This document shows positions 37,401-49,512 of a stretch of DNA of 64,000 nucleotides, piece by piece. The number at the start of each line of letters is the position of its first letter. Positions within the stretch are counted from its first letter, which is position 1. The notes under the pieces were generated by a model that saw only the letters and a program-made list of their open reading frames with translations, searched no databases and had not been told where the DNA came from. Origin of the DNA: Euwallacea fornicatus (taxonomy: Eukaryota > Arthropoda > Insecta > Coleoptera > Curculionidae). The translations under genes were made by a program, and so were the position numbers. The stretch spans positions 7,440,001 through 7,504,000 of the forward strand of contig NC_089541.1 of assembly GCF_040115645.1 (NCBI RefSeq), in the 5' to 3' direction.

Positions 37401-40400
37401 ACTTCACCATCGCCCCAACTAAAGCTGTTTTAAGTAAAGTGCAATATTTCAGTTTAAACGGTCTTTCAATGAAGGAACAGCTTAAGTGGGTTTCAATTGA
37501 CCAGATCGGAACCCGTTTAATGCCCATTCATCATGTTGCCATTCAGAATGACCATTTCTTTCTTCGGCGACAAGCTGTAGTCCGCGATATCGTGCCTCCG
37601 TATACGGACGTAGACCAGTCTTCGGTCATTCGGTGTGGTCGTATATAAAAAAAACCTAATTTGCATATTAAATTTATATGGAAATTTGTTGGATCTGTGA
37701 TGTTTTTGGAGCAAAATATTCCTCTACTATACATTGCTGGTTCCGTGCTGTAGCGGTTGCCAAATACCGACTTGCAAGTGCAAAAACTCTCAGGACAGTG
37801 TTGTGGTGTCCCCCTTAAATATCGAATTTTGAAATTGGATATCCGCTATGGCTGCCAGATTACGCTCTTTGTTCCCCCAAAGTGGTAAACAGACTATTGT
37901 GGATAAAAGGGTTGAAGTGAGTATATACGAATAAATATTGTATGTATGTATGCATCTATTAAGAAGTGTATCATTAGATAGACTCTTCTTATTTCTTGGC
38001 GCCATAGGAATTGTTTACATTTAACAGAAATTGAAAGATTGTTAAATTAAGATTTTAATCTTGTACATGTGGAATTTGAGACCTCTCGTCGAGATCCTGA
38101 ATCTCTCTATGTATACCTAAGACCATTTTCCACGTATTAATTCTCTTCGATAAGCTTCTGGACCAAAATTGTTAAAAAAAGTAAGAGAAAAACACATGGG
38201 CCAGTGTACTGCTGAAACCTGGAACGTTAAAAAACTTTCAACTAATCCATTTTGCAATTTCTAATAAGAATATGTTGATAGTTAATAAAGTCTTTTCGTT
38301 ATTGTTCAAAATGGTTTTAAGACATGATAAAGAGTTCTTCTAAAATAGATATCTTTTGTGTGGTTACATGACTTGAGGTCGAAACTTATACCACTTTAAA
38401 GTCGCCCTGAGGACGCAGGAATAAAAACAGCGAAACGTCGACAGTTCCACCCAATTCATTATTATTTCTTATCTTAATAAGGCAGATTTTGGTCAGTAAG
38501 TACGAGTAATAAGCAAAAATAATTTCTAAGATCTTCCTGCAGAATAACACTTAAAAGAGTTCAAAGACTTTTGGTATCTTGAGACAAGCCTTCATGGAAG
38601 GCTATTTCCATCCATAAGGATGGTACATCCACGTCTTTATCGATGCTTGAATTACTTCATGCTCGAATTTCATCATTGTTAACTGTTTCGGTAGTTGAAA
38701 TTTTCAAGTCATGAGTTATTTTCGTGAACACGACGATTCGCAATCAAGTATCACAATTAAAATTCGTTAACGCAACGAATCTGGAATTTTCAACGTGATT
38801 TCGAAATTCATAATCAAAAGCCTTAAAGGTCAAAGCGTCACCTATTCTATCCGGAAATATTCAAAATGTTTTACATTCTACTAAAGACTTTTTAGGATTT
38901 TTTTATTTTTGAGCCCTAGATCACGTTTTCTCCACGAGCTGTCATCCACAAAACTATCATGAAATTTCCAGTATGTCTTCCAGTAATCCTCGTAAGCTCG
39001 TAGGTGCTCTTCCATTGCTTCAGACAGGACTATAGTTTGTGTAAACCAAGTTTATATCTGCTTCTGCAGAAAGATTGCTCTCAGTATTATCTTTTTTGGT
39101 CTCAGCAGGAGATCTCTTCATGAGGTAACCAGACCATCATTCCATTTTCAGAATGATGTGACTTCTTCAAGAAAGTTATCATTGAGAAAAGTATTTTTGA
39201 GGAAATTACATTGTTCAATGATATAACGTGCCAAATCGACATCAAATTGGCTCAGGACGTCCGTAAGCTCTTGAGTGTATGCTGCATCAAGATGCTCTTC
39301 GCCATCATTTACACCTCTTCATTTCTCATTTGCATTGCTCGCGTAAACAGCGTGGGTAAAATCTCAACAATATCGCACAAAATTCTCTAAGATCTTAGCT
39401 AGGTCAAAGAAAAACCGGCGTATTCTTTTCTGCAAATTATTCTTTTTCCATTCAAATATTGCCCGTGAATGTGTTATCTCTGAAGTCGTGTCGTATACGT
39501 AAGTACGTAAGGAATTTTTTGCAAGTTGATTCATAGTCTTCAAGCGTAATGGCCACGATCATAACATGGATTATTGGGTTTTACCGGTATGATTTATTCC
39601 TAAATAAAATCCAGGAATAAAGGTAAACTAGGAATAGAGGTAAATCATTATACTTATGCCAGGTGGTACCGTTAAAGCTTGGTAGCAGCTATCAGCAGAT
39701 AAGATTAGTAAAGCATTGAAACTGAAAAATTGCTGTATCATCTGATCCTTTCAATATATTTGAATAAACCTAATAGAAATAATAAATAAACAGGCTGGTC
39801 GGAAATTTCATACAGAAGTGCTTTACACAGTCTTAAAAAGCAAAAATGCGTGAGAATTATGAGAAGATGCAGACCAATTGATATTCATGTTGAAAGATCA
39901 ACCATCAATGTTTTCTGTTTAGCAGGTAAAAAGACTTGATGACGAAGAAGAATATAGGATAGGAAAATGTTGGGAGGTAGGGAACCACACTACAAAGTTA
40001 ATATTAAATTTAACTCTGTCTATCGAGGCAAAAATTTACAGAAATAATAATAACTAGCGACGTAATGCTGCAAATTAGAGAAAACCACTGCTTACCCAAC
40101 ACTAATAATAATGATCAGAACATAACGAACGCTCTTACTGTTGAATGTCGTTCATTGTTTCAACGTTATGGCGGAAGCATATTAAATGGGACCGTAATAA
40201 TTCGAAAAAAAAAAGTTTCTTAACCAGATTCTGCAAGACCAGCAATTTCAGTTTCCGCGAGAAGAAACGGTATAATAATCTTGTCATTGCTGACCCATTT
40301 TTTACAGCTTTTATATCTCTACCTTAGTTGGTTGGATTTAATTAATAGTGGTACCCAGGACCGGCCTCAGGAAGTTTGGTGTCCTGGGCGAAGTTTTTAA

Positions 40401-41810
40401 TCACCCCCGTGAAAAACGTCGGCCAGAAACATCACCCGCTCTTCCCGATCAGGCGGCCTGCGCCATACCCCAAGCTTACCCCTCATAAGGCCGGTATTGC
40501 TGGTACCTCACTGCATGATTCAAACAATCATTCACGATCATGAAGAAACAATTTTAAAGTGAGGAAATGTCTTCAACGTAAAAGTACCCACAAAGTAGTA
40601 GATTTAGTGTCATAAGGTCAATGAGTCACCGCAGTTCATGAGAACCGCATTATCTCTTCAATCTCGTTTATGTATCAGTAGTGCTCCTTCCTGTTCGCAA
40701 TCTACTTTTGGGCAGTACTGTTAGATAAGCTCTATTTCAGCTTTCTTATTCGCGAATTTTACTGTTTCTGGTGCCACCAAAAATTTGTTAAATTTTTATA
40801 ACTGCGCTCCGAACTAGCCCATGCGTTCCGCGGTTCCTTTGTTTGGAAATTTTACGCTCTCCTAACAAACTTCCGTGAAAATTCATTACAATCTTCCGCG
40901 TTTTATTGACATGCATCAGCAACATCAACACAATTTAAATTATCTTCATCTTCAGTGTAATTTTTGCTTCAGAACATACCTTCAGGATGTTTCTCTAACG
41001 GGAGAACTTCACGGGTGATAGCCGGAATCAAAGTGGTGGTAACCGAGGGCTTTAACACTGCTTCAGCCCCGTCTGGAACCAAGTGGAAAGCCATTGCTGG
41101 TTCCGAGTCTTCAGGTTTCCTAAAAAAATTTAATTTGTAAGGGAATACGTGACGATGTCGTTGATTAAACCCACCTTAATTTAGATAAATCCTGGACATG
41201 TTTGGTGAGTTTGATCTGACTTTCTAAGTCAGGGAGATGTCTGCTGATGGCCAGAACTGCACTTGAGTAATTGACGTGGTGGGTGAACTTGCATTTGAAG
41301 TCTTCGGGAGGGCCGCAGTGAAAGAGGTAACAACTTCCGGCATTCTGAAAGGCAAATATGACTTGAAATGAACGAGAAAAATAAACGAATTCAAAACAAA
41401 CAGTGTCCAAGTAAACCTGAAAACTGATGCCTCAACTTGCATGATTTTTGTTTCTATTTTATTACCTTCTCTTCAAACACAAACACATCGCACTCCTCAG
41501 TCTCGCAGCACAACCTCAAGCACTCTTCTCTGCCTCCCAAGTCTATTTCGTTCAGAAAGTTGGCCCCCATATTCTGAGAATCCTGCGTTCTGATTATTTT
41601 GTCTTTGTGTATCTTGAAATTGTCAATACATGTCTGTAGATCTATCTCTCCTCTCTTATTTCTCATCATGGGGTTTCTGGAAATATTCATCAGCGGACTT
41701 TTCTCCCCATTCCTGTCGGTCTGTTGGTTGGCTGATGTTCCTGCAAGTATCAGCAGGCACGTTATACTCAAGCTTATGGAGGCCGACATGTTTTTCCTAG
41801 TTTTATGCAC
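25491..41810 (-). CDS. LRP11-like type I membrane protein: MANEC domain, LDLa repeat, single TM
   Basis: Twelve exons in transcript order (all minus): 41810-41466, 41344-41175, 41119-40980, 36497-36378, 36267-36134, 28328-28082, 27160-27100, 26578-26484, 26346-26275, 26215-26150, 25885-25676, 25621-25491. Together they give 1791 nt, 596 residues, with every splice phase agreeing. There is a hydrophobic signal peptide (about 9-27). A cysteine domain (about 58-160) has Cys 61, 97, 101, 102, 107, 120, 125 and 133, the eight-cysteine MANEC pattern. An LDLa repeat has Cys 222, 229, 235, 242, 248 and 260 with the acidic CADGSDE calcium site. A Pro/Gln-rich stalk (about 300-460) follows, then a membrane span (about 546-567), a basic stop-transfer run and a tail ending DADYLVNGMYL. 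MANEC plus LDLa resembles LRP11, but no PKD domain was seen. Ligand and function are unknown. Met8 is an alternative start. Intron 5 contains another gene. Confidence 0.86.
26889..26909. repeat. Short hairpin in an intron of the LRP11-like gene
   Basis: GTGCCAAG and its inverse CTTGGCAC are separated by five bases. It lies in the intron between exons 27100-27160 and 26484-26578, with no evident function. Confidence 0.6.
27283..27327. repeat. Head-to-head ACAGGGTGGT transposon-type ends
   Basis: ACCACCCTGTA at 27283-27293 and its exact inverse TACAGGGTGGT at 27317-27327 face each other across 23 bases. Both match the terminus type found on short elements elsewhere in the window. The partner ends were not identified. 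Confidence 0.6.
29176..35024 (+). CDS. Secreted protein with three fibronectin type III domains, nested gene
   Basis: Six exons (29176-29272, 32834-32948, 33006-33187, 33982-34252, 34306-34549, 34752-35024) join in phase to 1182 nt, 393 residues. The start MRFLFYLAVNLLLSIPNKSV is a signal peptide. FN3 domain 1 (about 38-130) shows ISWNPVPPESVRGTFRGYIV, close in style to neuroglian-type FN3 repeats. FN3 domain 2 (about 133-228) shows ALLQWNKPSSPNGILLGYNI and the GQRYKIEIAAVNCAGEGE end. A Pro/Tyr/His-rich linker fills exon 5. FN3 domain 3 (about 303-393) has LVKWIPD and SYEIVLVATD. No transmembrane span or immunoglobulin domain is seen and the reading frame ends at TAG 35022-35024, so the product is probably extracellular and soluble. 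FN3 domains bind proteins; the partner is unknown. An extra optional exon in the 3.6-kb first intron cannot be excluded. I do not recognise a named orthologue. Confidence 0.83.
34555..34706. mobile_element. MITE-like insertion forming most of FN3-gene intron 5
   Basis: The intron is 202 bp (34550-34751). From 34555 to 34706 it has ends TATAGGGTGTCCCAAACG and, inverted, TATAAGGTGTTCCTAAATG, matching at most positions. The left end starts five bases after the exon boundary, so the donor GTGCGTATAG overlaps the element edge. Confidence 0.6.
35086..35091 (+). terminator. Polyadenylation signal of the FN3 gene
   Basis: AATAAA is 62 bases after the FN3 stop codon, a good position for a short 3' UTR inside the host intron. 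Confidence 0.6.
38560..39560 (-). pseudogene. Decayed coding-like sequence of unknown family
   Basis: Minus-strand frames give long, charged, protein-like segments broken by stops and frameshifts. In order they include AIFEWKKNNLQKRIRRFFFD, AYTQELTDVLSQFDVDLARY, IIEQCNFLKNTFLNDNFLEE and MEEHLRAYEDYWKTYWKFHD. The composition is unlike the surrounding intron. It could be a processed pseudogene or the gene of an old transposon; no transposase or reverse transcriptase motif was recognised. Confidence 0.35.
40350..40515. repeat. Dispersed repeat, copy 1
   Basis: It resembles 63608-63770 in the same orientation. Both share TGGGCGAAGTTTTTAATCA exactly, a following CGGCCAG block and a closing CCGGTA-T block. 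It is more GC-rich than its surroundings, with no coding capacity. Confidence 0.65.
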
Positions 41811-42566
41811 ACTAGATCAAAGCAAAGTCTTCGCACGTAAGCACTACCATGGCGGAGCCTCAAACTGGTGAGTTGGCACTAAGGTGAAAAACAGCTGTTG
41901 TTATTTTTAGTTTGAGATCTAGAGCACTAAACGTATAGTCCACGAATGATCTCTGTTTACGTATGAGGAAAAATAAAGATGGGGAGATAGTTGATTACCT
42001 CAGGCCGGTTTTCCATTGAAGAGCCGAGGAATCGATACAATGGAAACCTGCGCAGTTACACGGAAGTTTCCCATTTTCTTTATAGTGCGGGAGCTCAAGC
42101 ATTGAATAACAATTAATTGAGTCGTTATGAAGACTGGAAGGTTAATGTGATGAAGAACGATGTTTGACTTTAAAGAAGTTGAAATGGGAAATTTTGACGG
42201 GCTCAATCGTGCGGATCTCGGTAACCATAAGAGAGGCGAAGTCAGTCAAATTAAGACAAAATTGGAGTTCGGTGACATTACGCTTCACAAATTAAAAAAT
42301 TCCGATAGCTTTCGAAAGTGTGCGAAAAAACTCAAATTTTGGAAAAAGGTTTTTATTTTATCCTCGGCTGATTTGGAGCAGTAATTCAAAATGAAAAAAA
42401 AAATAACCCTTCACCATTGCATCTTTTTTCCTTCTGCAACGTAGTATTGTCATATAAAAACTTACGCTTCCGAACCGTCATCAACTTTGTTTTTTTCTAC
42501 GAGCGCCATCGTCGATTTTTAAAATTAATTGCAATAAAACCTTTTTTGCATTTCATTCACAGTTGC

Positions 42567-42660
42567 CTACAAGCAATAATCTAATGGAGAAAGATCTGGT
42601 ACGCGAACCGGCCAACTCATATGTCCATTGTTTAAAATGGCTCTTCTGGGAAATATTTTA
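42567..42660 (-). pseudogene. Mariner-like transposase fragment
   Basis: Minus translation gives MSWPVRVPDLSPLDYCL, matching the W-P-x-R-S-P-D-L-x-P-x-D-F block around the third catalytic Asp of mariner-type transposases. Only this block is recognisable. Confidence 0.55.
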
Positions 42661-43418
42661 GACATGCGTCTGAAATAAGAAAATGAAATTGAAGAACATA
42701 ATTTTGAGCTGGTTATTGTCCTTCTGGAGACCTCTGTTGATATGTGTACGAAGTAACTTGCACATTTGTATGCGAGACGTAATTTCAACTTCAATATATC
42801 CTTTGAAAATATATCAACGGGTTGAGTAAGAAATACTGTATCTCCACGAGTAACATAATAAATGTCAGTTTATTATTATATATAGTTAATTTATTATTTT
42901 ATATAGTTATATTAACAAATTGAAAATTAAATTAAGTCGGAAGTTACATGATTTTAATGTAAATTGCATTAGCTCCAGGTGGGACCTTACTGAAGTGTTC
43001 ATCTAAAGAGCTTGCATTTTGTTCATCGTGTGTAGAGATCTAGTGTCTGATCATTTTACGCATAATTTAATTCTATTTACTACAAAAATCTTACAGCAAC
43101 GTAAGTAATAATTTTTCGGCAAAACCACTTCCCGGGATAATTTCTCACTTTCATCCCTTGGTTTCCCACCCAATGCATTATCCCTACTGAAGCTTCGCAG
43201 CGTTGCAGGAATCGATGCGAAGCTTTGAACTTTTCGCCCGACTGCGGAAAGGACAAAACTATAGCAAAAGCTCCGATCCCTTCCGACTCCCATCGATCCC
43301 TCCCGAATCAGCTCCTCGTCCTCGTCCTCATCCCATTCATTTCTCGCTTGGGCTTCAACCGCAGTCGCGTCAGGTCCTCGACGATATAAACCGGCTTCGA
43401 GTCACTGTATGTAAAGAT

Positions 43419-43434
43419 AGCTGAAGCTTCAGCT
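43419..43434. repeat. Perfect 16-bp palindrome
   Basis: AGCTGAAGCTTCAGCT reads the same on both strands. It lies about 30 bases after a TATAAA (43385-43390) in otherwise featureless DNA. There is no evidence that it is bound or used. Confidence 0.5.
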
Positions 43435-45529
43435 CGTGCAAACGACCAGGTATCGAACCGGACCTCTTTTTCACGTTTTGGTGATTTTCTGTGGCTGTGG
43501 TGGCTTACAGCTTTTGGATTTTCTCGTCCGCTGATTGGTGCAACCGAAGGATTTGAAAAGTAAGTTGAGGTGTTTGGTGAGAGTCAAGATCCCGGGGGTT
43601 GGCGGAGATAATTTTAGGGTTTTTGAGTCGATGCGGGCAGAGAGTTTATGAATTTAATAAGCTCCACACGCAATAAGTTTAGGTGACTTGCATGACATCC
43701 TTTACTTTAAAAAAAAATCGATGTTTATTACAAATTAAAAACAAACAGAATTTAATTGGACAAAACAAAAAGTTACTGGCTTCGTTTCGAGCCAATTCCA
43801 GACCGCATTGATGTCATCACTTCTCAATAAATCTGATGCTCGTACAGGGGTAGCAAGGGTAATAAGAACAGAGAAATTAACAAATTATCAAAAATTCTAT
43901 ACCTTCTTTTTTAATTCCACCGGGTCTCATTTTCATGATTTGGTGGTTCTCTCGACTTACCGCCTGTGGATTTTCTCATCCCCTAATTGATGCAAGTGAT
44001 GGATTTGAAAAGTAAGTTGTGGTGGTTGGAGAGATGTGAAACCTCAGACGTTGATAGAGGCAATTTTGGTTATTTTTGTAAAGACGCGGGGCAGAATTAC
44101 TTATGATACGAATAATGCAAGAAAACAACAAATAAATTCCGATGATTGGAAAATGTGGAAAATCTCCCTTGCCTTGCAGGCTCCTCCTTAATAATCATGA
44201 CGTTTTGCATTCGGATTGGGCAAATATCTTCAGTTTGTCTAGATTACACTGACTGTATCCAGTTCGACTTTGTTTATTCCCATACCTATGTGTTCAGCGC
44301 TTGAAAGACGTAACTGTTGCTAACCTGTAGATATGAACCAGTTCTGCCGGAGCATGATTGGAAGTTTCAGCTAACCAATTCATCATTCAGTCCCTTTTCC
44401 TCGACATCCCTGTGACCGTGTATATGATGCGATCGAATCATAAAAGTGAGCTAAGTAAGCGACCGAAATGTGAATACGTCTGTTTTTTTTTTTGGTGTTT
44501 TATCCGTGTTGCTTTGATCTGATTAGATAAAGGTGCCGCGGCTGAGTGGACTGTCTATGATTACATATATGTATGTTCTGTGTTTACCACTCTTTGCAGA
44601 CCTCACTCTGACTCTGGAAAACCCAACTAATATAGAAATAAATTAAATTTATTATTATCATGAAAAATTCCTATGTAAATTTCCATTTTGTAACTTTTAC
44701 TTCCTTCATTCAAAGGCTAAAAGTCCCACATTAACACTATTTCTGTCAGAAAATAATCGTTCAATTCAATTAAGCATTCAGGTAGTTCGCGGTTTACTCA
44801 TCATATTGATGGTTTTTATTTGACTTTCAAACATAGTAATAAACACGAAATTTATGAATCAAGCTGGGTGGTAAAACATTTCAAGCAGCTAAAATTGAAG
44901 ATCGCTTTCGCAGTTCTTGATGATGAGATTAAAGCAGCTTATCCAATTAATTGTCTATAATCTCTCACGTAGTCATATTATGTATGCTGACTTAGATTAA
45001 CTGAATTAGAAATTAAGACTCCTTCGCCCTTTGTTTATTGTTTGTGCAGTGGCTCTGCTATTATATTATGCGTGGATTTCAAAGGGGATTGTAGATAATT
45101 TAAACTGGTCTTCAGATATGTATCCCTCAGAACTGAGGCAATTTTTCATTAATATACCAGGCCTAGTTGGGAGCCTTAATCTTAAACTCGTTTTTTCTAA
45201 TGACTTTGCGGTTACTTTATTGCCTTAATAGGACGTGATATAGATTTTCATTAATAAAACTCAAGACCGATAACCAAATGACCATCTGCAAATATCTGGC
45301 ATCTTGCAGAATCTGAAACTGAAATCGCAAAATACTATAATTATTCAAATTTTATAATTCTCTAGGGATTATAAAATAATAATATATACTCGTCGCTACG
45401 GCACATGCATCCTGACCCATAATTAATCCGGAGATCTTCAAGTTTGAGCTGTTATTTAATTTGTAAAAACTAAGCTAAAAATTATCGTTACTCTATACGT
45501 AAGACCAAAAAAACAAAAGAAACATGGTA

Positions 45530-45620
45530 TGATCATAGTGTTTGACGGAAATAAATAATCGCAAGGAGTTAGGTCTGGCGAGCATACAGGCCACGGGATC
45601 ATTATCCATCTAAATAAACT
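45530..45620 (-). pseudogene. Mariner-like transposase fragment
   Basis: Minus translation gives IPWPVCSPDLTPCDYLFPSN, the same conserved block as at 42567-42660 and 60026-60090. No complete element surrounds it. Confidence 0.6.
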
Positions 45621-48600
45621 ATAAATATTGAATTGATTTCGCACATTATAATACATAACATTTTTAAGTGAAAACTACGCCAATACGGCTGTTTTAATTT
45701 AAAATCGAGGTTAACAATAACAATAATTATTAATAATAAAATCGCAGAAGTTGCATCAGTTAAATTTGTATAATTACAAAAGTAAAGGTTTTTGACTTCC
45801 GTACGCATCGTAATTCAATTGTTGCCCATTACGGCGAAAGCTTGTTGCACCTACGTAATAACGCACTTTAATAAACAAAGATTGGTTGTCATTTCTTTTT
45901 ATGCAATATAGAAACTTGTTGGCTGAGACAATAATTTTGGGGAACGATTAATTTTTAAGGCGCGATATCTGTGGGTTTTTCGGCAAATAAGAACACTTAC
46001 CATATCCAGGGCTTTGTTCTCTGCCTCAGTGCACTGAATTTTCTAATTCTAAATTCTAGCTGATTTTTAAACATTCGTTCAATGTTTCAGCCATGCTAAG
46101 TCCTCTATACGATTGAGCCACTTCTGTTCTATCTTGTGACTAAATGATCTTTTTATCGTTTGCTCTTCAAGTAGATACATGCCATCCAGGTGTACATAAC
46201 ACGCCACCCAGCCTTCACATAGGAATGTTCAAACAACCTGGTGCTTAATAAAGCGCAAATAATTAACTGCTCAAATGGATCAACGCAGCATGCCTAATTA
46301 TCACAGTAATTATTAGGTACTTACCTCATAGCTAGTGGCTAATATGGGAAACAAACGATAGCCGATCTATCTGGTTTCGTGTGGCCCACTTTTTTATCGA
46401 TTACAAATAAACAATTCGCTAACTTATCCAGGTGGAATTTCGTGATTTCATTCGTCATTGTTCTTGGCTCAAAATTCACCTCAATGTTTTCTTAAGAAAG
46501 GAGTGCAGACACGAGAAATTTCTTTAAAGCTAGCGTGAAAATGCCCATTTTCCTTTTGTAGATTGATCCCAATTAGCTACTACCCGAAAAGCGAGTGACT
46601 GCATTGGTTAGAAAGCGCTTACAACGTGCTAAGTAGGATGCAGCCGTTGACAAACTGGACCTTAAATTGTTCGTCGATTTTCATTTCCTGAACTTCCTGA
46701 CTTTTATGTGAGCTTAAGTGCCTAATAATAAATGCAATTATTTTTCCAACAAGTGCGTAAAGTGATGGTTCGCCGTGCGCTAATTGCAGTTGACCGAAAG
46801 ACGCAAACCGGATTTTGATCACTTTCGCACATATTAGGTATATTGTGTAAGGTAAATTAAATATTAGCTTGCGATAATATCTTTGCACACACAGGTGCGG
46901 TAAAAGTTTTACCGTATACATGTCAATATCGAACATGCACAAAAATTTTGATACTGACACCAGTCACTTTCACTTGCGTACCGTATAAATTTTTATGGCA
47001 CGTGTCTAATGGAGCAAAATTTGTCCGCAAACCAGACTTTAAGATGCACAATAACTTCAAAGGTATACAAAAACTTGTCTTGTCTGGTAGTTATAGCTGC
47101 GCACCAACTTTTGCAGGAAAGGAAGTCATAATGCAACTAAAACTTTCAGAATTCTCAGAAAATCAAAAAAGACTGAATAAAATAGATAAAAAGCTTCTCT
47201 TAGTGCGTTAAATAATATCCGGCAAAGCATTGTCAAAAGTCCCCCTGGCCTTGACTGGTTCGACGTTTCAATGAAAAGGAGTTTTTACAATCAAGTCTAA
47301 TCTAATTTGCATTAGAAATTCGTTACACCGAACTAACTGTTCTTTTTCCAAATTAATCCCGCAAATAGCAAACAACACGTGTTTCCAAAACACAAATATA
47401 ATCAAAAGATCGGCTAAATCGTGCCACGATCGCAACTACATAAGGAGTTGTTAACTACATATATACAACCACTAAGGTCAAACACATATTGATGATCGAG
47501 GATGATGGCACTTTCCTTTTAAAGTTTATAACTAATAGTATGCATAAAACCATTAACTAATTGCCATAATGACGGCCTCACCACTAATATCAACAGAGTA
47601 TCTTTTAGATGTTATAAGTTATTAAGATAAGCATTCATAAAGATCTAATGGTATCGTAATGTGTTTGATTGCTTTTAGGGTATCAGGACGTCTTCAGTAT
47701 GGATTTCTCCATACAAATGAAAAGTTAATTTTGAAGTCAATTAAGTATTAATTAAATCGGAGCTGGATCTCCAGATAATGAGTTAAGTTTAGTTTTAGAT
47801 CATCCACGATCCAGACATTGATTTTGCTCACGTAAAAGACGTGGCTTATGTTTATTTCTATTGAATTAAATTTCGAATGTCCTCACTTTTTCTCTTTATT
47901 TAGATATTCTCTTCCTTTTCTCGCTTTGCACTAATTGATTTCAGCAAAATTTTAATGTACACAATATGCAAATCTCAATATTTCAGAAGTAAAATTTGAG
48001 AAAAGGATACAAAATGGCCGAACACCAAAACGGTGGTTTCACGTTGCCATATTGCCAATTATTTTGGCGTTCTTTATCAAAGCATCCTATGCGTCATCCA
48101 AGAGGCGTCTTCGGTTATTGGTTTGTCAGGCAATATACAGTGGGAGGAAATGTCTATGCGTACGGTTCAAATCTAAATTGTTCATACCTCTCCGACTCAC
48201 CACACCTCATTCTAAATTAAAAAAAAATAGGTTACTCGAACAAAAATGCAAATTTAAATCGCATCCTGTAGATGACATAGTTATTTTATAAACCTATCTA
48301 AAATACATCACCTCGATAAAAAGTACTTCTAATATGAGAAAAAATCTCTTATCTAAGCAATACGAGAGACCAAACAATGAACAATAAAAATTCATGTAAA
48401 TCCCTTTATTGCTATAAACTAATTACCGGCTTCTCGTTTTGAAACACCCAACCTGACACCTCATCAGTTCACAGTAACTTTTCTCACGTTGAACTTAACT
48501 ATAGCACATAAGTTCATACTCATCACGATGTTAATTACTTCTGTAATGACCAAGCCAGACACAAACGAGCCAGATAGAGATCGATACAAGGAAGCCCGCT

Positions 48601-49512
48601 AGGGCTAGAGAAGGATGACATTACGTCTGGGAAGGTCGTTAACTCTACATGTCTGTGAAGTTCTCTTGAAGCAATCATGTAATTATTGTTATTACATACT
48701 TTCATCAGCCGGATTCCCCCGGAGGACTTGGTTTGGCCAAGATCTAGTTTGGAAATTAATAGGACGAAAATTATAGGGTTTCTTTGTAGAATTGATGTGC
48801 TGCTGCAATGATCTTATTGGACAACGCAGAAATGTGCGAATGAGCGCTGTTCTAAAAAAGTTAGAAGATTTTTAATTACCCAATTAAGATTTATTTTGCA
48901 CGTTGTATTACGTTGAATAAACTTTCACCATCCTGCTCATTAGTCAGTTTTACATTCCATCTCAATTAATTAGTACATTGCAGGAAAACAACCAAATGGA
49001 ACAATGAACATAGATTCAGTGTGAAGCTTAGATTTAGATCTTGACAAAGATCTCAAAAACTGCACCATTAGAAGTTTGGATATCATTTTTTTTCATCGTT
49101 GCTTGACTGTGCGCGCTAATGGGGATAAACGATACAAAATGAATGTTACAATATCTGACCTGACCGATGATCGCTGATAAAAAAGAATTGAAAACGTGCT
49201 CTTATCTGCAGGTAAATTAACACGAGTCAGTCACAGATTCGAGAAAGTGAATGATATACAGGGTGTCCTATTTGAAAAAGTGGAGTTTCAGCGCCCCAGA
49301 TTACGCGAAAATTGCTTGGTTCTAGAAAAAATCTAAAAAGTATGGAATACAGGTAGTGAACACTAGTAGTTCCTTTGAGGGATTACCGTTTTTTCCATTC
49401 CCTTTTAAACATGTGTAGAGAACAGGGATGAAAGGTAGAAGATCACGTTTCACGTTTTCTTGGAATATTTGTTTTAAAGTATGTATTGATAAATGACGAT
49501 TTAGTTAAACTA

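Larger units (their letters stand above)
36498..40979 (-). other. 4.5-kb intron 3 of the LRP11-like gene
   Basis: It lies between the exon ending ...LEKHPE and the LDLa exon. It contains a decayed coding-like minus-strand stretch (38560-39560) and one copy of a GGCGAAGTTTTTAAT repeat (about 40350-40510). Nothing else was recognised. Confidence 0.7.
41811..49512. other. Intergenic region upstream of the LRP11-like gene
   Basis: This region must hold the promoter and any 5' UTR of the minus-strand LRP11-like gene near its start. Apart from two small transposase fragments (42567-42660, 45530-45620) no gene is recognised. Open frames such as 43203-43424, 46619-46960 and 46948-47211 show no domain and no splice context. 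A TATACAGGGTGTCC terminus stands at 49255-49268. Confidence 0.6.

Noticed and set aside
41599..41871. Plus-strand open frame over the start of the LRP11-like gene
   Set aside because: It is the shadow of the signal peptide and MANEC exon, which is in phase with the rest of the minus-strand gene.
43203..43424. Pro/Arg-rich open frame with TATAAA nearby
   Set aside because: The peptide is low-complexity and there is no downstream exon; the TATA box alone does not make a gene.
46619..46960. 113-residue minus-strand open frame in the intergenic region
   Set aside because: No domain, no splice context, and its composition matches translated AT-rich DNA.
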